Assembly: GCA_018398805.1 (NCBI GenBank)
Contig: JAGFBZ010000261.1
Coordinates: 3,190,289-3,254,288, forward strand
Length of the DNA stretch: 64,000 bases
Direction of reading: 5' to 3'
Origin: Hirundichthys speculiger
Lineage: Eukaryota; Chordata; Actinopteri; Beloniformes; Exocoetidae
The notes below the pieces were generated by a model. The model saw only the letters and a program-made list of their open reading frames with translations, searched no databases and was not told the DNA's origin. Below, piece after piece: positions 25,201 to 36,542 of the stretch. Made by a program: the position numbers and the translations under genes. Positions within the stretch are counted from its first letter, which is position 1; each line of letters begins with the position of its first letter.

Positions 25201-27920
25201 ACTAAAAACAATTTTGATTTGAACCTGATTTTACCTTATAATTATTTTTTCTTTAATTGCTGGCTCTTTGTTTTTTGACATTTTCCCTTTGTAATTTCAT
25301 CAGTCACAGTAAATAGGGAAAAGCAGTAATTTTGTCAGTGCTTCATTTTGAACTGAATAGATTATAAAGCACTTGTGTATGCTGTGTTAGTCATGATGGT
25401 GCCTACAAATAATGACTCAGAACAATAAGGCACAGGCTGGGGTAGGAAGTAATTTTGACTGCATGTCTGAGCTTGGGTTTTCACTGTTAAAAACTATGTC
25501 AGTTTCATTAAACTCTTAAATCTGCCCTTATTAACAAAAAAAAAGCAGTGCTCTTTCATGCGTAGATGACTCACCATATCATTTCATTTTCTTGAGTATA
25601 ATTACAATGTGTGCTTGAAGAGTGCAACATAACTAACAAAAAAGGAATTTACAAAATCACCAGTTTATAATAAATACAAAGACAAATTTACACATATTCA
25701 CAATGGTTTTTTCTGTACACCAAATAGGGAGACAGAAAAATAAACATTTGATTTTTTAATTTTTTTTAAACCTTACATTCTTTTACATTTTTTTCCACAA
25801 AATATATCACAAGCTAGTGTGGCTTTTGTTCAGGCTTCTTTCTGCAAACCTGTTGCTTACACTGGGTGGCAGTATGCAGTCATCATTATACTAAAACCAA
25901 AGTAGCCTGCAGTGCACACTGACTTCATTTCCTGCACCAAAACACCAACACTGATGATAGTATATTTTAAACAACTATATATATTGTTATATATGGTTGA
26001 AATAGTTTACACATGCAACTTTATATTCCCTACACAACTCTTCTGTTCCCTGTGAAATCAACTCTGAATTAATGAAAAACTGCTGCTGCTTTTGCAGCAA
26101 ATTATTCTTCTGCTGGTTGAAAGACCATACAATGACAAGTTGTGTCCACAGTATTCATAAATGCAAACGATCCTTGTTGTCCTTGGTCCCATTGTAATCA
26201 GTTCTAGTGGTTAATCACTAAATTTCTTTTTTTTTTTTTTTATTGCATTATACTGTTGGAGACATTGCCAGAAAAATTAAAAATGTCTTTCTGTGATTTT
26301 TTTTTTCTTGACCAACAAGACTGTCTCACACACACATATCTAAAAGACAGCTATTCCCATGACTAGAGGTTTTCTGTGCCATAAACCCATTTTCTGATAT
26401 TTGTTTAACAAGTTGTTGATAAAAAATGGAGAGTGGAGTCATTATTTAAGCCCTGCAACTTTTATGTTATACTGAGAAACTTTTGTTCTCCTTTCACTTT
26501 GGTTGTGTGTCTTGTTGACACAACTCGCCTTAGGTTTTCTTTATACACCAGCATAATCAACAAAAGACGACAGAATCAGCCAGAAGAAGTGTGACTCAGA
26601 CCTCTCTGTATGTGCTGGAGTGTGTATGTGAGTGCAGGAAGGAAATTACATGCAGGTTGGCTAAAGAAAATGAAAATTGATTTGACCTCTGAGGAAAAGG
26701 AGAGGGTGAATTGTTTATAAGTTTGAGTTGTAGTTAATGTTAGTTGTCATACATTATCTTGTGGGTGACCACTTGGACTACAAGGAAGAGAACTCTATGC
26801 CATGTCTCTGCAATGAGTCTACCTAAATATGTGTCACCTGTGGGTCTGTGTGACTCTGCTTTGTGTTAGAATCATCTCGGGTGAGCTTCGAATGGTCTCA
26901 TACAAACCACAAATAAAGTACTCTGGCTGACACTGGGCGTGCATGTTCCGGAAAGAACATCTTGGCTGAAGCATTGTGATCAAAATGCCTCTCCATGCTG
27001 TTAAATTATTGGCTTCATCTACTAAAATTAGCAATTGGAATCCAATCTTAGACATCTGAGGTAATCACTGGCTGTGTACGACCAGTGGTTTAATCTTAAA
27101 ACATGTAGTTATAGGACACAGTGATCTAAAATGGGACCTACTAAAACTGAAAATAGTAATTCTTGAAATTGGCTACTAAAAAAAAAAGATCTGCTTACAT
27201 CAGAGGATGTTTTGTTAAAATAGCATAAAAGAAAAAAAAAGCCTTGATAGTAAGGTTGAAGATCTAAATTAGGCAACGACAAATAAAACAAACATCACAT
27301 TCTTATTATTCACAGGAAAAAGGTCAGAATGACAGAAAATTTTCAAGCTCAAACTTAATAAATAAATCTCCATTTCCCATCATTGTTCTTATTAGGTACC
27401 TGTATGGAACGAGTCCTTATTTCTTTATTGCCAATAAATTAATTCTTCTTAATTGGAAATCCAAAACCTGCAGATCAATCACTGGACCAACCATTTTACT
27501 GAAAATATAACATTAGGTCGCGCTTCCTCGTTACTCATTACATTACGCCAATAACATAACATGAGTAACATCAAAGTCTGTGGTAACATCGTCTGTACCT
27601 AATAACTAAATAAATAAATAAAAAAACTCACGCAGAATGGGCTTGGTCGTCGTGATAAATCCATATTTCAAGTAGGACTCCTGCTATTGTCTGTTAAAGG
27701 CTTTCTTTCTTTTTTCTCTTCATTGTGCATTTTCCCCTTCACAGGGAAACTTTCCAAAGACATCTGTTTCTTACTCATTTAGCTAGCTGGGTTAAATTTT
27801 GGCGCTCAAGTGACCGAGATGTAACCAAGAGAATCTGGTCATTTTTCAAAATAAAAGATTTCTCAAAATAAAAGCTCGTTGAGATTCATATAATAAATAA
27901 AACTTAAATAGCTAATTTTT
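22258..27920. other. Gene-free AT-rich region
   Basis: I found no convincing exon, RNA gene or complete mobile element here. Short ORFs (60-86 codons) have no recognisable motifs. Poly-A/T runs are frequent (for example 23080-23095, 26226-26242). Old decayed repeats could be hidden; a repeat-library search is needed to see them. Confidence 0.4.
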
Positions 27921-27969
27921 TCTTGCGTGGCCTGGTACCAATTGATCCACGGCCCGGGGGTTGGTGACC
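27921..27969. mobile_element. Fragment of a hAT terminal repeat
   Basis: The phrase CTGGTACCAATTGATCCACG followed by GCCCGGGGGTTGGTGACCAC looks like the end of a fish hAT element with a CAGTGGTCCCCAAC-type terminus. The other end is not visible; the following LINE begins immediately. Confidence 0.4.
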
Positions 27970-29685
27970 ACGGACCTAGAGGACCCGCAGGGGCTTCAAT
28001 TAAGGAGGCCACAACGGTCAGTGTGGGTCAAATCATCTGCCATTTTAATGCTCGGGAAAGACCGGAAGACCACCAGGGATAGAGTGGTGACAGCTGGAGA
28101 GGCACTCCAACAGGGTTGTCATACAGGTATTGACTTAAGCTAACTTAAGTTACGACTATGAGTGCAGTTTGCTTATGTGGCAAAGTCTGCAAAAAACCCA
28201 TGCGGTCTCAATATCCATCAGACTAAGATGAAATGCTTGACTGGGAGGCAAGGCACAGGAGACACACAGGACCAGTTCCTGGTGAGACGCAGGAGGAGCC
28301 CGGCCTGGAGTCACCCTACAGTGCCCAGACCCTCCACGCTCTACAAGCCCCACCCCAAGTCAGGCATTCAGAACACCGATGGGTCAAGTGCCCTTCTGCC
28401 TACAAGGTAAAAGAGCGGTGTCAGTTTGATGAGGATGTTGATCACATTCTCAAAGCCACAGCCAGAGGGGATGCTGATCAGAAATTGTGCACGATGTGTG
28501 CAATTATTGTCAGCATTGCTGCCAAGAGATTTGGCACCAAGGAGCAGTGCCTAACTAATGGTGCAGGGGAGCCAAACCGAAGACAGAAGAAGATCAGTCA
28601 GCTGCGGCAAGAGCTTAGACTCCTAGGACGACAGTGCAAGCAGGCAAGGGAGGAAGACAAGGCCAGTCTATCAGAACTCCATAACATCGTAAGGAAGAAC
28701 CTTACAACACTCTGGCGAGCTGAATGGCACAGGAAGAGGGGAAGGGAGAAGGCCAAGAAGCATGCCACCTTCATTCAGATCCTGTCCACCTCAGAAGTGA
28801 GGTGGACAATTGGCCTGCTCCCTTGAAGAGGTAGACAACTACCTCAGGGCAACTTACAGTGACAAGGTAAGAGGATCTTGGCCCCTGTAGCACTCTAATA
28901 ATCCCACCAGGACCCACTTCAGCATTCAATGCCAAGGAGCCAACCCTGAGGGAAGTGGAGGATGTTATCAGAGCAGCCAGATCCACCTCGGCACCAGGTC
29001 CCAGTGGAGTACCATACGTTGTCTACAAGAGGTGCCCTAGGCTCTTGCAGAGACTGTGGAAGATCCTTAAGGTCATCTGGAGGAGGGGGAAGGTGACCCA
29101 GCAGTGAAGGCATGCAGAGGGTGTATGGATTCCAAAGGAGGAGAATTTAAGCACAATCGAGCAGTTTAGAAACATGTCACTCCTGAGTGTATGGGGAAAG
29201 GTGTTCTTCAGTATTGTTGCCAGGCGCATGAAGGAGTTCCTCCTGTAGAATACATACATTAACACCTCTTTGCAGAAGGGAGGGATCCCTAATGTACCAG
29301 GATGCATTGAGCCCACAGGAGTTGTCACTAGGGCTGGGCCGATACACTTTTGTGCCGATTCGATTCTCCTACGATTTTTGGGTCCCGATTCGATTTATAT
29401 TGCGATTCTGATTAAACAAGTATTGCATTTCGATTTTACCAAGTATTGTGATTTTTATATTTCAGTTATTGAAATATAAAAATAATAATAATAAATAATA
29501 ATAATATTAAATATTATATTTATATTTTATTATATGTAAGTATTGATTATTATATATAATATTATAATAATATATTCTTATTATTATTATATTATTATTT
29601 TAAGTATGAAATAATAATAAAAATATAAAGATTAAATAAGTTTTAATGTTTAAAAAAAAAAAAGCGCAATTGCTGTAGTTTAGGG

Positions 29686-29912
29686 CAGAGGTCTTCAACC
29701 CTGGTCCTCGAACCACCCTATCCAGCAGGTTTTAGATGTTTCCCCTTCTTCTTCACACCGTGATACAAGTGGCTGTGTCATCAACAGACTTGTGCAGACT
29801 TTGAGGACAACCTGATAACGACCATTAATTAAAATCAGGTGTGTTGAAGCTGGGAAACCTCTAAAACTTGCTGGATAGGGTGTGCTTCGAGGACAAGGGT
29901 TGAAGACCTCTG
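29686..29912. mobile_element. Small non-autonomous hAT element nested in a hAT element
   Basis: Long inverted ends: the left begins CAGAGGTCTTCAACCCTGG and the right ends CAAGGGTTGAAGACCTCTG. Flanks are GTTTAGGG (29678-29685) and GTTTAGAG (29913-29920), an 8-bp target duplication with one difference. The inner part (TTCACACCGTGATACAAGTG) is clearly related to the element at 3909-4132. Confidence 0.88.
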
Positions 29913-30546
29913 GTTTAGAGGTCTTCACGGGTCCACTTTCATGGACCCGACCCCGAATGGAGCCGTGAAAATTTGACCCGAAACCGACCCGACCCGAGCT
30001 ATTATCATAAGTTCGGGAGTCCAAACCTGAATGGACCCGCAATATTTGGACCCATAACCGACCCAACCCGAGTCTTTAGTTTCCGACCACGAACTGAACT
30101 GAGTTACCCAAATAGAACCGAGACAATCCAGCCCATAGTTGCTAATTTTAAAAGTTGTCTAGCGTTGAATAAAACTTGATTTTCTTACCTAAAGTTGTCT
30201 TCTTCTACCGCTTCAGTTGCTCCATAGGCTACGTGATGGAAACGACAATAAATCCGCGTCGTTATTTTCTTTGCAGATACAGATGCTGTTGATAGCAACT
30301 GCTAACGCTAATAGCCTACACCGGTCAGGACGTGTCGTGAATATGTTCTCATGCAGTGTTGTCATGTTGGCGATCCGTTGTGCTTTACAGCTGCCGGTAA
30401 ACAAACCGGTAACAACACACTACGGCAACACGATTGTTTCATGACAAACACGCCACGTTAATGAATAATAATTTAACTGCCCAAGTCCAGGCATTAGCTG
30501 CCACCGCCAGTATATTTAACTCGCGAGTAAACGCGGACCCAGCCTG

Positions 30547-30804
30547 TCAGAGAGCACTCTCTGGGTGGTGGCGAAGGATGTGCGCCGTCATGTTCGTGGT
30601 GTTACCACAGTAAGAGATTTGACTGCGACAAAGCTTACATATGGCTTTCCTCATATCGAGCTCTCCTGCCCCGTGCTTTTTATAAAAACCAAATAAAGTC
30701 CATACGTTTGATTTGAAGTGGGGCGGTGTGGGAAAGAGTTCTGGCTCAGTGAAAGTACTCCACTCGCTGCACTCCGCCATTTTGTCGCGTGAATTCGCCG
30801 GCAT
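30547..30804 (-). pseudogene. BED zinc-finger fragment of hAT transposase
   Basis: An 85-codon ORF on the minus strand with the BED pattern: FKSNVWTLFGFYKKHG (aromatic residues), then CKLCRSQIS and HILRHHPE, giving the Cys2/His pair of a DNA-binding finger. It lies inside the TIRs of the hAT element at 29329-31014. The rest of a transposase is absent, so it is a first-exon relic, not a host ZBED gene. Confidence 0.82.
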
Positions 30805-32120
30805 TCTGGTTACTATGGTGACACACGTGCTTCTATTTCCGGAAGTGTAGATGACAAAAGAGACAGCGAGCGGAGTATTTCCACGGAGCCACCCGAACTC
30901 TTTACCCCACCATTAAATAAATAAAAATCGATTCTTGTATGAGAATCGATTTTTAAAAATCCCCAGAAAAAAATTGCGATTAATATAAAAATCGATTTTT
31001 TTGGCCCAGCCCTAGTTGTCACCCAGCTCATCCGTGAGGCTCATGAGGGCAGTGAGGATCTGGCAGTTCTGTGACTCAGCCTATCCAATGCCTATGGGTC
31101 AGTTCCACACAAACTGGTGGAGACCTCGCTTGACCGGCAACATGTTCCAGGCAAGATCAAAGACCTCATACTGGACTATTACAGCTGCTTCAGTTTGAGA
31201 GTCACCTCTGGAACAGTAACATCAGCATTGCATCAGCTGGAGAAGGCCATAATCACTGAGTGCACTGCTCATCGATCTTGTTTGCCTTGGCCATGAATAT
31301 TGCTTGTTAAGTCAGCAGAGGTGGAGTGCAGAGGACCCCTCACCAAGTCAGGTGTATGGAAGTCTCCCATCAGAGCATTTATGAATGATCTGACTGTTAT
31401 CACAACATTGGTACCAGGCTGCAGGTGGGTTCTTCAAGGTCTTGAGTGGCTCATCAACTGGGCACGTATGGGCTTCAAGGCCACTAAGTCCAGTTCCCCG
31501 GTGGTGAAGAAGGGGAAGGTGACAGTCAATTCCTCTTCTCGCTGGGAAGTTTCCAGTTCCACCTGTCTCAGAGAAGCCAGGGACAAGCCTGGAAAAGGTC
31601 TTTGATGGGACCCTGAGGGACACAGCAGTGCTCAAAGTGACCAGCGGTAACTGGGAACCTGGCTCGTGGCAATGGACAAGTCAGGGCTGCCAGGCAAGTT
31701 TAAAGCCTGGATATACCAGCATGGCATCCTGCCACACCTCCTCTGGCCCCAGGGGATGGAGAGGCGCCAGCTTATCCAGGAAGAGGTTTGAGCAGGAGTG
31801 GAGGAGACCCACTCGAACAGGATGGTTGGGATGAGACAACAGGGGGCGTGGACTAGATGGGAGCAACCACTGGACCAGAAGATCTCTTGGTCTGAGCTTT
31901 GGAAGGCGGGGCCTCTCCAGATTTGATTCAGTCAGTCTATGACGTTATCTCCAGCCCATCTTACCTCTTCTGTTGAGGTCTGGCAGCAACATCTGCCTGC
32001 CCGCTTTTCCAGAGGAGAGGATCCCTGGAGCACATTCTAAACTGTTGCCTGAAAGCCCTCAGTGAGGGGTGCTACTGGTAGTGCCATGACCAGGTGCTGA
32101 AGGTGATAGTAGATACCATC

Positions 32121-33459
32121 TTCCTGCTCTCCAGCGAAGGCGGACGCTTTTCTGCGAGCTCCTCTCCCTCTATCTGATCCTCGCTGCTCTTTGTCCTGTC
32201 TGCGTGTTTTTTGGAGCCTCATACGGATAATATCTGAATATCTAAATTAACCATGGATCTGATCAGCTGGTCTCTGCAATTGATCAAATTTTTTTCAACA
32301 AGAAGGGAGGCAAAAGGAGAGCCCTCGTGTCCAGATGGAACACATGCAGCCGGGTACGTTCAAGATTCATGGGGGAAATGGCGATTGAACTGCCAGGCTC
32401 CTCTGTTCATCGAGGATGCTGAAGATGTTTACATATTTGGATTTATGATCATCGGATTCCTGCTGTTTGGAGTTGGCGGATACCTGATGTATCGGAAAAT
32501 TAAGCGCACGGATGCTGCTATTCCGGACCTGTTGTCCGTGTGCGTGGAGGTTAGCCGTGCTGTGAGTGCCGAGACTGTAAAAAGAGATGAATCGGAAACT
32601 GGATGTGATTCACGGTGTGAGTCACCGACAGCTGATGATGCATGAACTGATGGGGAGAATTGATAACAATCTGGGGAAACTACATGCACAGCTTAGGGAG
32701 AATTGGCATGTATAGTTCGGACTTTTGGATGATTCCCACAAGAGGTAACCAGCAAAGGACTCAAGGCAGGCAAAAAATTCATTGTCAGCCTGACCGAAAA
32801 CAATCTCTCTTATCTGAATCTGGCTCCCCTGAGCGGCCTTCACTCAAGGCCGTGTTGAAAAGAATCTCTCCAAGGTTTTATCCGAAGAAGGCTCTGCCCC
32901 CACCACGTCCCCCGCTCCATATCCTTTTCCCGAGTCTCAACGTCCTCGCTGGATCCTGATGTTCTCCCCCCACGCGGAGCGGACTGATTGCGCTGCGCGC
33001 CACCGGCTGCGCGCCAATGGGTGCGCGTGCACGGGCCGCTTGGCTGGGACTTTTTCCTGACCCATATGATGTCTTCGTAATAAGTTTGTTATGCTTGTGC
33101 TGAGGTTTTTTTTGTGAATCACACAACATGTGCCTCTAGTCAAGGACATGTGGTGTGAGACACCTCTTTTTTGTCCCCCCCCCCCCATCCCCTATGTGAT
33201 CATATTTTCTTCTGCTAAAAATGCCCTGGCCGGAGGGTGGTGTACTTGGGCATCTGTGTGCTTGAGTACACTGCCCTCTGACACGGTAAAAGCGCTCTTA
33301 TAGCGCTGACCCAAGCACCGTAGACTCCTGTCCATATGTTGTCTGTATGTTTCTGTATGTTTCTCTTGGACGGTGTACTGGGAAGACAAATTCCACTGTG
33401 TTGAGACGCTGGCTCAGTGACGACAATAAATTTGATTCTGATTCTGATTCTGATTCATC
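32121..33459 (+). mobile_element. L2-tailed non-LTR element carrying a single small ORF
   Basis: It interrupts the endonuclease-type LINE between VIVDTI codons (ends 32120) and the resumed frame at about 33460; CATC is present at both junctions. The right end is GACAATAAATTTGATTCTG with further GATTCT units, the tail style of L2-group LINEs. The left part reads like a 5' UTR. A 130-codon ORF lies at 32253-32645, and the remainder has a GC-rich middle (32935-33050) with no RT. So it is either a 5'-complete, RT-lacking half-LINE or an internally deleted copy. Confidence 0.65.
32253..32645 (+). CDS. Small predicted single-pass membrane protein of a retroelement
   Basis: 130 codons from an ATG in good initiation context (AACCATGG). 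The N-terminal ~55 residues contain two cysteines (in PSCPDGTHAAG and RLNCQAP) and could be extracellular or lumenal. A strongly hydrophobic run at about residues 60-80 (IFGFMIIGFLLFGVGGYLM) is followed by basic YRKIKR, the usual stop-transfer pattern. A hydrophilic acidic tail ends at residue 130. I do not recognise a named family. The ORF belongs to the L2-tailed element, not to a host gene, as shown by its position between element ends inside another LINE. Whether it is expressed is unknown. Function not assigned. Confidence 0.55.
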   Translation: MDLISWSLQLIKFFSTRREAKGEPSCPDGTHAAGYVQDSWGKWRLNCQAPLFIEDAEDVYIFGFMIIGFLLFGVGGYLMYRKIKRTDAAIPDLLSVCVEVSRAVSAETVKRDESETGCDSRCESPTADDA

Positions 33460-34135
33460 AGCTCAGGGATCTCACTCAGCAAGCATCAACAGCCAGCTAG
33501 GCATGTCATCGCCTTTGTTAAAGTTGGAGAGAAATCACAACATCGCCCAAGCCAGGCAGGGGGGCTCCTGGCCAAAGCCAGGGACTGTCAGCTGTAGGTT
33601 GACCTAGGCAGACAGCTTAAATTCCCAGATACCATCGCAGTGACCACACTCAGGCCAGACATAGTTCTCATATCAGAAGCAACAAGGCAGGTATTACTGC
33701 AGGAGTTGACTGTGCCCTGGGACGAACGGATGGAGGAGGCATTTGAGAGGAAGAGGGCCAAATACGAGGAGCTGGCAGGGGAATGCAGGCGCAATGGGTG
33801 AAGACTCAATGCAACCCCATCAAGGTTGGATGTGCAGAGTTCATAGGCAAGTAACTCTGCAGGGCTCTCAAGTTGTTAGGAATAAGGGGACTGCACAACA
33901 AAAAAGCCATCAAGAACATCACTGATGCTGCTGAGAAGGCATCAAGATGGCTGTGGATCAAGAGGGGTGATCCGTGGGCTACACAAGCTACCTAAACACA
34001 AGCCGGGGACTGATCATCCCCAGCTGGGTCACCTGGGTCAAGGGTGTCTGATGTTGAGAGACCAGAAACACCCGATGACCCTAGGTTACATCACTGATGA
34101 TGTGTCTAGGTTGCATCAGAGGCTGTGTATTCAAC

Positions 34136-34300
34136 CTATGTATGAGAGGATTTCACATGTATGTAAGAGAGGATTTCACATGTATGTATGAGAGGATTTT
34201 ACATGTATGTATGAGAGGATTTACAGTTGTATGTATAAGAGAATTTTCATTAGTGTATATGAGTAAATAAATTTCCAGTTGTATGTATAAGAGCATCTCA
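34136..34300. repeat. Minisatellite, degenerate ~24-28-bp units
   Basis: Five or so units around ATGTATGAGAGGATTTCAC, decaying to GTATGTATAAGAG at the right. It follows the 3' end of the decayed LINE. Confidence 0.75.
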
Positions 34301-35397
34301 CCTGTACCTGTGTAAGATTTCACTTGTATATGTGTAAGATTTTCAATATACTATGTGAGAGAGTTTGGTTTCAGATGTGTGTGTGAATGGTAATTCAGAA
34401 TAATGTCCCTCACAGCACCACATAGTGGTCTTTTCGTCCTCAGACGATACTGCATCACTCATTGGCCTGATTGTGTTAATGACATTTTTCAATGGGCCCA
34501 GCAATACTTCTGGAAACCACTGTCAGTAAACACAAAAGTAGTATACTCAAGAACATTTTTTAAAGTATGCTTGAGTATAAGTACTGCAAGTATACGACAG
34601 AACATGTACTTTTAGTGTACCAGAAAGTATACAAATTTAATACTTTTTCAGGACTAAATTGGAACATTTCAAGTTTATAAAAGTATACTTTAAAGTTTAT
34701 TTTAAGTTTGCAACAGTATACAACAAGTACATTCATCTACTGTATATACAACCAATGTACTTGGCATTTCTTTCTAGTATGCTTAAAGTATACCACGAGT
34801 ACACTTATTCATAAACTACCATTATACTAGTTATATAGTTTGAGTCCATTTTACTTAATTAATGACTTGGTTATTTTCAAACAAACATGTTTACATCCAA
34901 CTCCTGCTTATTGGCTCCTGTGGCAAACTATGTTGTGTTTTAGTTGAGGTACTTAGTAAATCAGACAGCGCTGTATGTAAAGATTCACAAATCAACATAC
35001 AAAGTATTTTCCTATATTTAAAAAAAGAAACCCTGAAACTGTTAATTATGTCTGGCCTGACATGATCAAAACAAAATGTGTTCCTGTTGAAACAGCTGAC
35101 ACTATGTACGTAACAGTATTGCCAAACCCTTATGAAAGGGGCTTATCAAATAAAGTCAAGTCAATCATTTTTCTGTTTTTGTGTATGACTTTAAGGTACA
35201 TAAAGATAATGTAATTCAACACACATACTATATACTGTAAAGTTTTAAACTCCAGCATTATGTTATAATAATATATATTAAATGTTAAACATGAGTTATT
35301 GACTTGACCTTATCATGCACTTGGAACAAGATATCCTAAGTATTATTACTTTGTGGCAAAAAGATGTAAAGTATACTAAAGTATAAGTTTTAGTGTT

Positions 35398-35413
35398 AAA
35401 GTATGAGTGTAAG
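35398..35413. repeat. L1 target-site duplication, left copy
   Basis: AAAGTATGAGTGTAAG, repeated exactly at 42837-42852. Confidence 0.92.
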
Positions 35414-35560
35414 GGGCAGAGCTTGGAGCAAGCATGGAGTAGAACATTTTGTGTAGCTCTGCAGAAAACTACGTTAAAATTACTATTTTCAGAGGCAACC
35501 TCTTTAAGGAGGCATATAAACAGAGCCATTTTTGCTGAGTGTAACTGCTAGACGTGCGGG

Positions 35561-36455
35561 ATGTCGTCCAAGCCGGGGAAAATGCGACAAACAACCTTAT
35601 CTACCTCGAAGCCCTCTCCACTGAGTCTTGAGATGGTAGGAGAGGGCTCTTCAGCTATGCCTCTCTATTTCAAACTACGAACTTTAAGCACGAACTACGT
35701 GAAGACCTCATCGGTGCAATGAAAAGGGAGGTTCGGTCTGTGCTCGAACGTGAACTGGGATTCTTCAAATCAGAAGTCCTGGCTCTGAAATCAGGTTTGG
35801 AGGAATTCAAAACCACAACTAACTCAGAATTAGCCGATTTACGCAGCACTCTAGCTAATGCTGAGCACAGCTGGTCCACGTGCAGTGACGATATAACAAC
35901 ACTATAACGCAACGTGAAGCACCTGACAGAGCTCAATGAAACCCTTCAAAACAAATGTGAAGATTTAGAAGGGAGATCACGGAGGAATAATATCAGGATT
36001 GTTGGTATTCCCAAATCTCCTGGTAGCTGTTCCACCTCATCGGTCTCAGCTTTGCTCAAGGATGCGTTCAACTTGGAAAAGGCACCCCTGGTTGACCGAT
36101 CACACCATTCATCACAGTTAGCTCCACAAGGACGGCAACCAGCCAGGACGGTCATAGCGCATCTCCACTACTACAAGGACTGCAACGACATCCTGCTCAT
36201 GGCAAGAACCAAAACAGAGGATCCAAATTGACGACATGACCATCTCTGTCTACTCGGATTTCACTGTGCGAGTGGCCAGAGCGCGAGCGGCATATCAACA
36301 ATGTCAGGTGGATGCTAAGGGATGTCCCAGGATTTAGGTTTGGCCTTCTTTTTCCAGCCCGGCTTCACATCTCCTTCAACGGGGCCCAGTTGTTTTTCAC
36401 TGACCCTGACACTGCCTGTGAGCATATTTCCCAGAACATTATCCGCCGTCAATGA
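35561..36455 (+). pseudogene. L1 ORF1 (coiled coil plus RRM), broken
   Basis: Starts MSSKPGKMRQTTLSTSKPSP, a typical fish L1 ORF1 opening. A coiled-coil stretch follows (35720-35970: REVRSVLERELGFF, LADLRSTLANAEHSW), then the RRM start RSRRNNIRIVGIPK (about 35970-36010). RNA-binding ORF1 protein would coat L1 RNA. A TAA at about 35905 and frameshifts near 35690 and 36230 break it. The remaining reading ends near the TGA at 36453-36455. Confidence 0.82.
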
Positions 36456-36542
36456 GGATCGCGTGCCGTGATTACGACGGCCACCCATGAGGATTGTTGA
36501 GATGATATTCCTTTTCCTCACTGTTCTGCACTATGTTTGATC

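Larger units (their letters stand above)
29329..31014 (-). mobile_element. hAT transposon with perfect 8-bp target duplication
   Basis: Starts TAGGGCTGGGCCGATACAC and ends TTGGCCCAGCCCTA, flanked by GTTGTCAC at 29321-29328 and again at 31015-31022. It splits the LINE reverse transcriptase. It contains an AT-rich block (29465-29640), a smaller hAT element (29686-29912), a stretch rich in GACCCGA motifs (about 29935-30075) and a BED-finger ORF on the minus strand (30547-30804). No catalytic domain is visible, so it is non-autonomous. Confidence 0.92.
28159..33980 (+). pseudogene. R2/NeSL-like retrotransposon protein, fragmented
   Basis: The longest open piece is 28401-28826 (KLCTMCAIIVSIAAKRFGTK, then a basic RAEWHRKRGREKAKKH). 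RT pieces include QKGGIPNVPGCIEPTG (about 29270-29320, directly before the hAT insertion), VPGKIKDLILDYY and SPIRAFMNDLTV (about 31365-31395). In that last motif the catalytic FMDD reads FMND (AAT at 31384-31386), so even the active site is lost. The endonuclease keeps PDIVL and ELTVPWDE (about 33655-33725), the expected PD-(D/E)xK-like signature. Assignment to the R2/NeSL group rests on remembered family resemblance; the exact clade is unproven. Confidence 0.78.
27970..34135 (+). mobile_element. Decayed R2/NeSL-like LINE (restriction-like endonuclease type)
   Basis: In order on the plus strand: an N-terminal Cys/His finger region (about 28160-28230), a linker and RT N-terminus (28400-28830), reverse transcriptase fragments (28900-29320 and 31023-31610), a Cys-containing segment RGSLEHILNCC (about 32010-32050), and a C-terminal restriction-like endonuclease (33600-33980). 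Two later insertions split it: hAT at 29329-31014 and an L2-tailed element at 32121-33459. Many stops and frameshifts show it is dead. Confidence 0.82.

Noticed and set aside
30547..30804. Host ZBED-like gene
   Set aside because: Lies inside a hAT element with TIRs and an exact target duplication and lacks the rest of the protein.
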